Shown one piece after another: positions 5,743-6,405 of a stretch of DNA of 6,405 bases (position 1 is its first letter; each line of letters starts with the position of its first letter). Made by a program: the position numbers and the translations under genes. The DNA lies in the NCBI GenBank assembly GCA_937915735.1, contig CALGGS010000003.1:1-6405 (forward strand). The letters are read 5' to 3'. The notes under the pieces are model-generated. The model worked only from the letters and a program-made list of their open reading frames with translations, was not told the origin of the DNA and made no database searches. Source of the DNA: an uncultured Treponema sp. GTDB taxonomy: Bacteria; Spirochaetota; Spirochaetia; Treponematales; Treponemataceae.

Positions 5743-6041
5743 ATTTCAAAAGTGTAATTTTTTATTTCAAAAGTGTTACCTGATGTTTCTGAGTATTTTT
5801 GTTAAGTCTTTGCAGAACAAGGGGATAGGGCTTTTTGTATAAATTTTGGCTTTTATTTCAAAAGTGTTACAAAGATTTGTGTTATCCACAGCCTTTTTGT
5901 TGAAAATTATTTCAAAAGTGTTACTAGATATCGGTTAATTTCAAAACTGTAATAAAAATCTTCATTTCTGGCGGATGCTTTCATTTCAAAAGTGTTACTA
6001 AAAAAATCTGCTGTCGGACTTTTCTATTTCAAAACTGTAAC
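5743..6041 (+). repeat. Main iteron array, seven direct copies
   Basis: Copies start at 5743, 5764, 5855, 5909, 5938, 5983 and 6026, each 16 bases long. Those at 5764, 5855, 5909 and 5983 are identical (ATTTCAAAAGTGTTAC). The copy at 6026 reads ATTTCAAAACTGTAAC, and those at 5743 and 5938 end in TAAT. Start-to-start spacings are 21, 91, 54, 29, 45 and 43 bases. The first pair is two helical turns apart, but the others are unusually loose for an origin array. They are the expected binding sites of RepA. Confidence 0.9.
5882..5890 (+). promoter_or_regulatory. Perfect DnaA box
   Basis: TTATCCACA matches the bacterial DnaA consensus at all nine bases and sits between two iterons, as in many plasmid origins that need host DnaA. 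Confidence 0.75.
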
Positions 6042-6060
6042 TATCTTCTTTTTAGTCATC

Positions 6061-6089
6061 TTGACACAGCCAGTGGTTTTTAATAATCT
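6061..6089 (+). promoter_or_regulatory. Possible promoter between the last iteron and asnB
   Basis: A perfect TTGACA -35 (6061-6066) is followed after 17 bases by TAATCT (6084-6089), a poor -10 that shares only three bases with TATAAT. If used, the transcript starts near 6096 and carries the following hairpin in its leader. The last iteron ends 20 bases upstream of the -35, and an ACTA...TAGT pair (6040-6056) lies between them. Confidence 0.35.
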
Positions 6090-6104
6090 AAAGCAAATAA
6101 CGGC

Positions 6105-6167
6105 AAAGAGGCCGTGAATAGTGTTTTGTGTTTTTACGAAGCATTGTTCACGGTCTCTTTTGTTTTT
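6105..6167 (+). terminator. Long hairpin with T-tract upstream of asnB: terminator or attenuator
   Basis: AAAGAGGCCGTGAA (6105-6118) pairs with TTCACGGTCTCTTT (6147-6160) through 14 pairs including one G-T. TAGTG (6119-6123) can extend the stem with CATTG (6142-6146), leaving an 18-base loop. TGTTTTT (6161-6167) follows, as in a rightward intrinsic terminator. It either ends transcription coming through the origin or acts as an attenuator in the asnB leader. Confidence 0.7.
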
Positions 6168-6227
6168 AAATCTTCTTGTGAAAAATGACTGTAATCGGCT
6201 TAACCCGAAGAATACAAGGTGGTAAAT

Positions 6228-6405
6228 ATGTGTGGATTTGTAGGATGTTTTGATTTGAACAGCGGAAGCCAGCCCATAGCTCAGGGCTTGAAAGAAGAGC
6301 TTCGCGCCCAGGTTCTGGAAATGAGCAAGAAAATCCGTCACCGGGGACCAGACTGGAGCGGCGTTTACACCGGCGAAAACGCAATTTTGAGCCATGAGCG
6401 CCTTT
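6228..6405 (+). CDS. asnB: Asparagine synthetase B, N-terminal part (runs off the window)
   Basis: The first 59 codons are present. The enzyme makes asparagine from aspartate, ATP and glutamine in the cytoplasm; this N-terminal domain is the class II glutaminase that releases ammonia. After Met removal, Cys2 of MCGFVGCFD is the nucleophile. RHRGPDWSG with the following AILSHERL matches closely the start of E. coli AsnB, including the DWSG form typical of AsnB rather than GlmS or PurF. An insertion-like stretch (LNSGSQPIAQGLKEELRAQVLE) lies before the conserved arginine motif. The start is supported by AGGTGG five bases upstream. It is preceded by a terminator-like hairpin and by the iteron array, so it is transcribed separately from repA or by read-through. 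The synthetase domain, and thus intactness, cannot be judged here. Confidence 0.93.
   Translation, partial: MCGFVGCFDLNSGSQPIAQGLKEELRAQVLEMSKKIRHRGPDWSGVYTGENAILSHERL

Larger units (their letters stand above)
5642..6041. other. Putative iteron-type replication origin
   Basis: The 400 bases after repA have no gene. They contain one inverted degenerate iteron, a near-match and a perfect DnaA box, an AT-rich stretch at about 5695-5745 that could be the unwinding element, and seven direct iterons. This combination, directly downstream of an initiator gene, is the standard layout of theta-replicating iteron plasmids. The boundaries are inferred. Confidence 0.75.

Noticed and set aside
2914..6041. 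CRISPR array
   Set aside because: The repeats are only 16-18 bases, irregularly spaced, one lies in a gene, and no cas gene is present; iterons explain them.
6188..6195. ACTGTAAT half-match to the iteron upstream of asnB
   Set aside because: Only the right half of the repeat matches; the ATTTCAAA half is absent, so it may be chance.
6024..6395. Two overlapping leftward ORFs across the asnB leader
   Set aside because: They run through an iteron, a terminator hairpin and the conserved asnB start, so they are chance reading frames.

Overview
The window looks like the replication and partition core of a plasmid, megaplasmid or chromid (or an integrated copy of one), with a toxin-antitoxin pair and a large AT-rich gene on its left and the start of a housekeeping gene, asnB, on its right. 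The DNA is AT-rich and bacterial. A host-associated Treponema-type spirochaete is my best guess. It rests on the style of the large left-hand protein (a choice-of-anchor-D-like domain followed by a beta-propeller) and of the VapBC pair. It is not proven by the sequence.

Left part (1-2762). A possible 23-codon ORF carrying a hairpin faces a 694-codon leftward gene whose protein looks extracellular but has no export signal. Only 11 bases separate that gene from a leftward vapB-vapC pair (DUF2281-like antitoxin, PIN-domain RNase toxin) with its own promoter and a strong ribosome site. A leftward Rho-independent terminator sits directly behind that promoter.

Middle part (2763-5641). About 575 bases without a gene hold three iterons, a hairpin, and eight ACTA/TAGT boxes arranged around a near-consensus promoter. 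The promoter drives parA (Walker-type partition ATPase), then a gene for a disordered-linker plus ribbon-helix-helix protein (the likely centromere-binding partner and repressor), then repA (initiator of the RepA_C family). All three point right. One further iteron lies inside the reading frame of the ribbon-helix-helix gene, just after a four-run guanine motif.

Right part (5642-6405). The likely origin follows repA: one inverted degenerate iteron, a near-match and a perfect DnaA box, an AT-rich stretch and seven direct iterons. The last iteron abuts a TTGACA element and a long hairpin with a T-tract, then asnB begins and runs off the window.

How the parts fit: RepA would bind the 16-18 base iterons, DnaA its boxes, and the AT-rich stretch would melt. 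ParA and the ribbon-helix-helix protein would segregate copies and repress their own promoter. VapBC would select against loss. The unusual points are that iterons flank and even enter the operon, and that several iterons end in the same ACTA tetramer that makes up the presumed operator.
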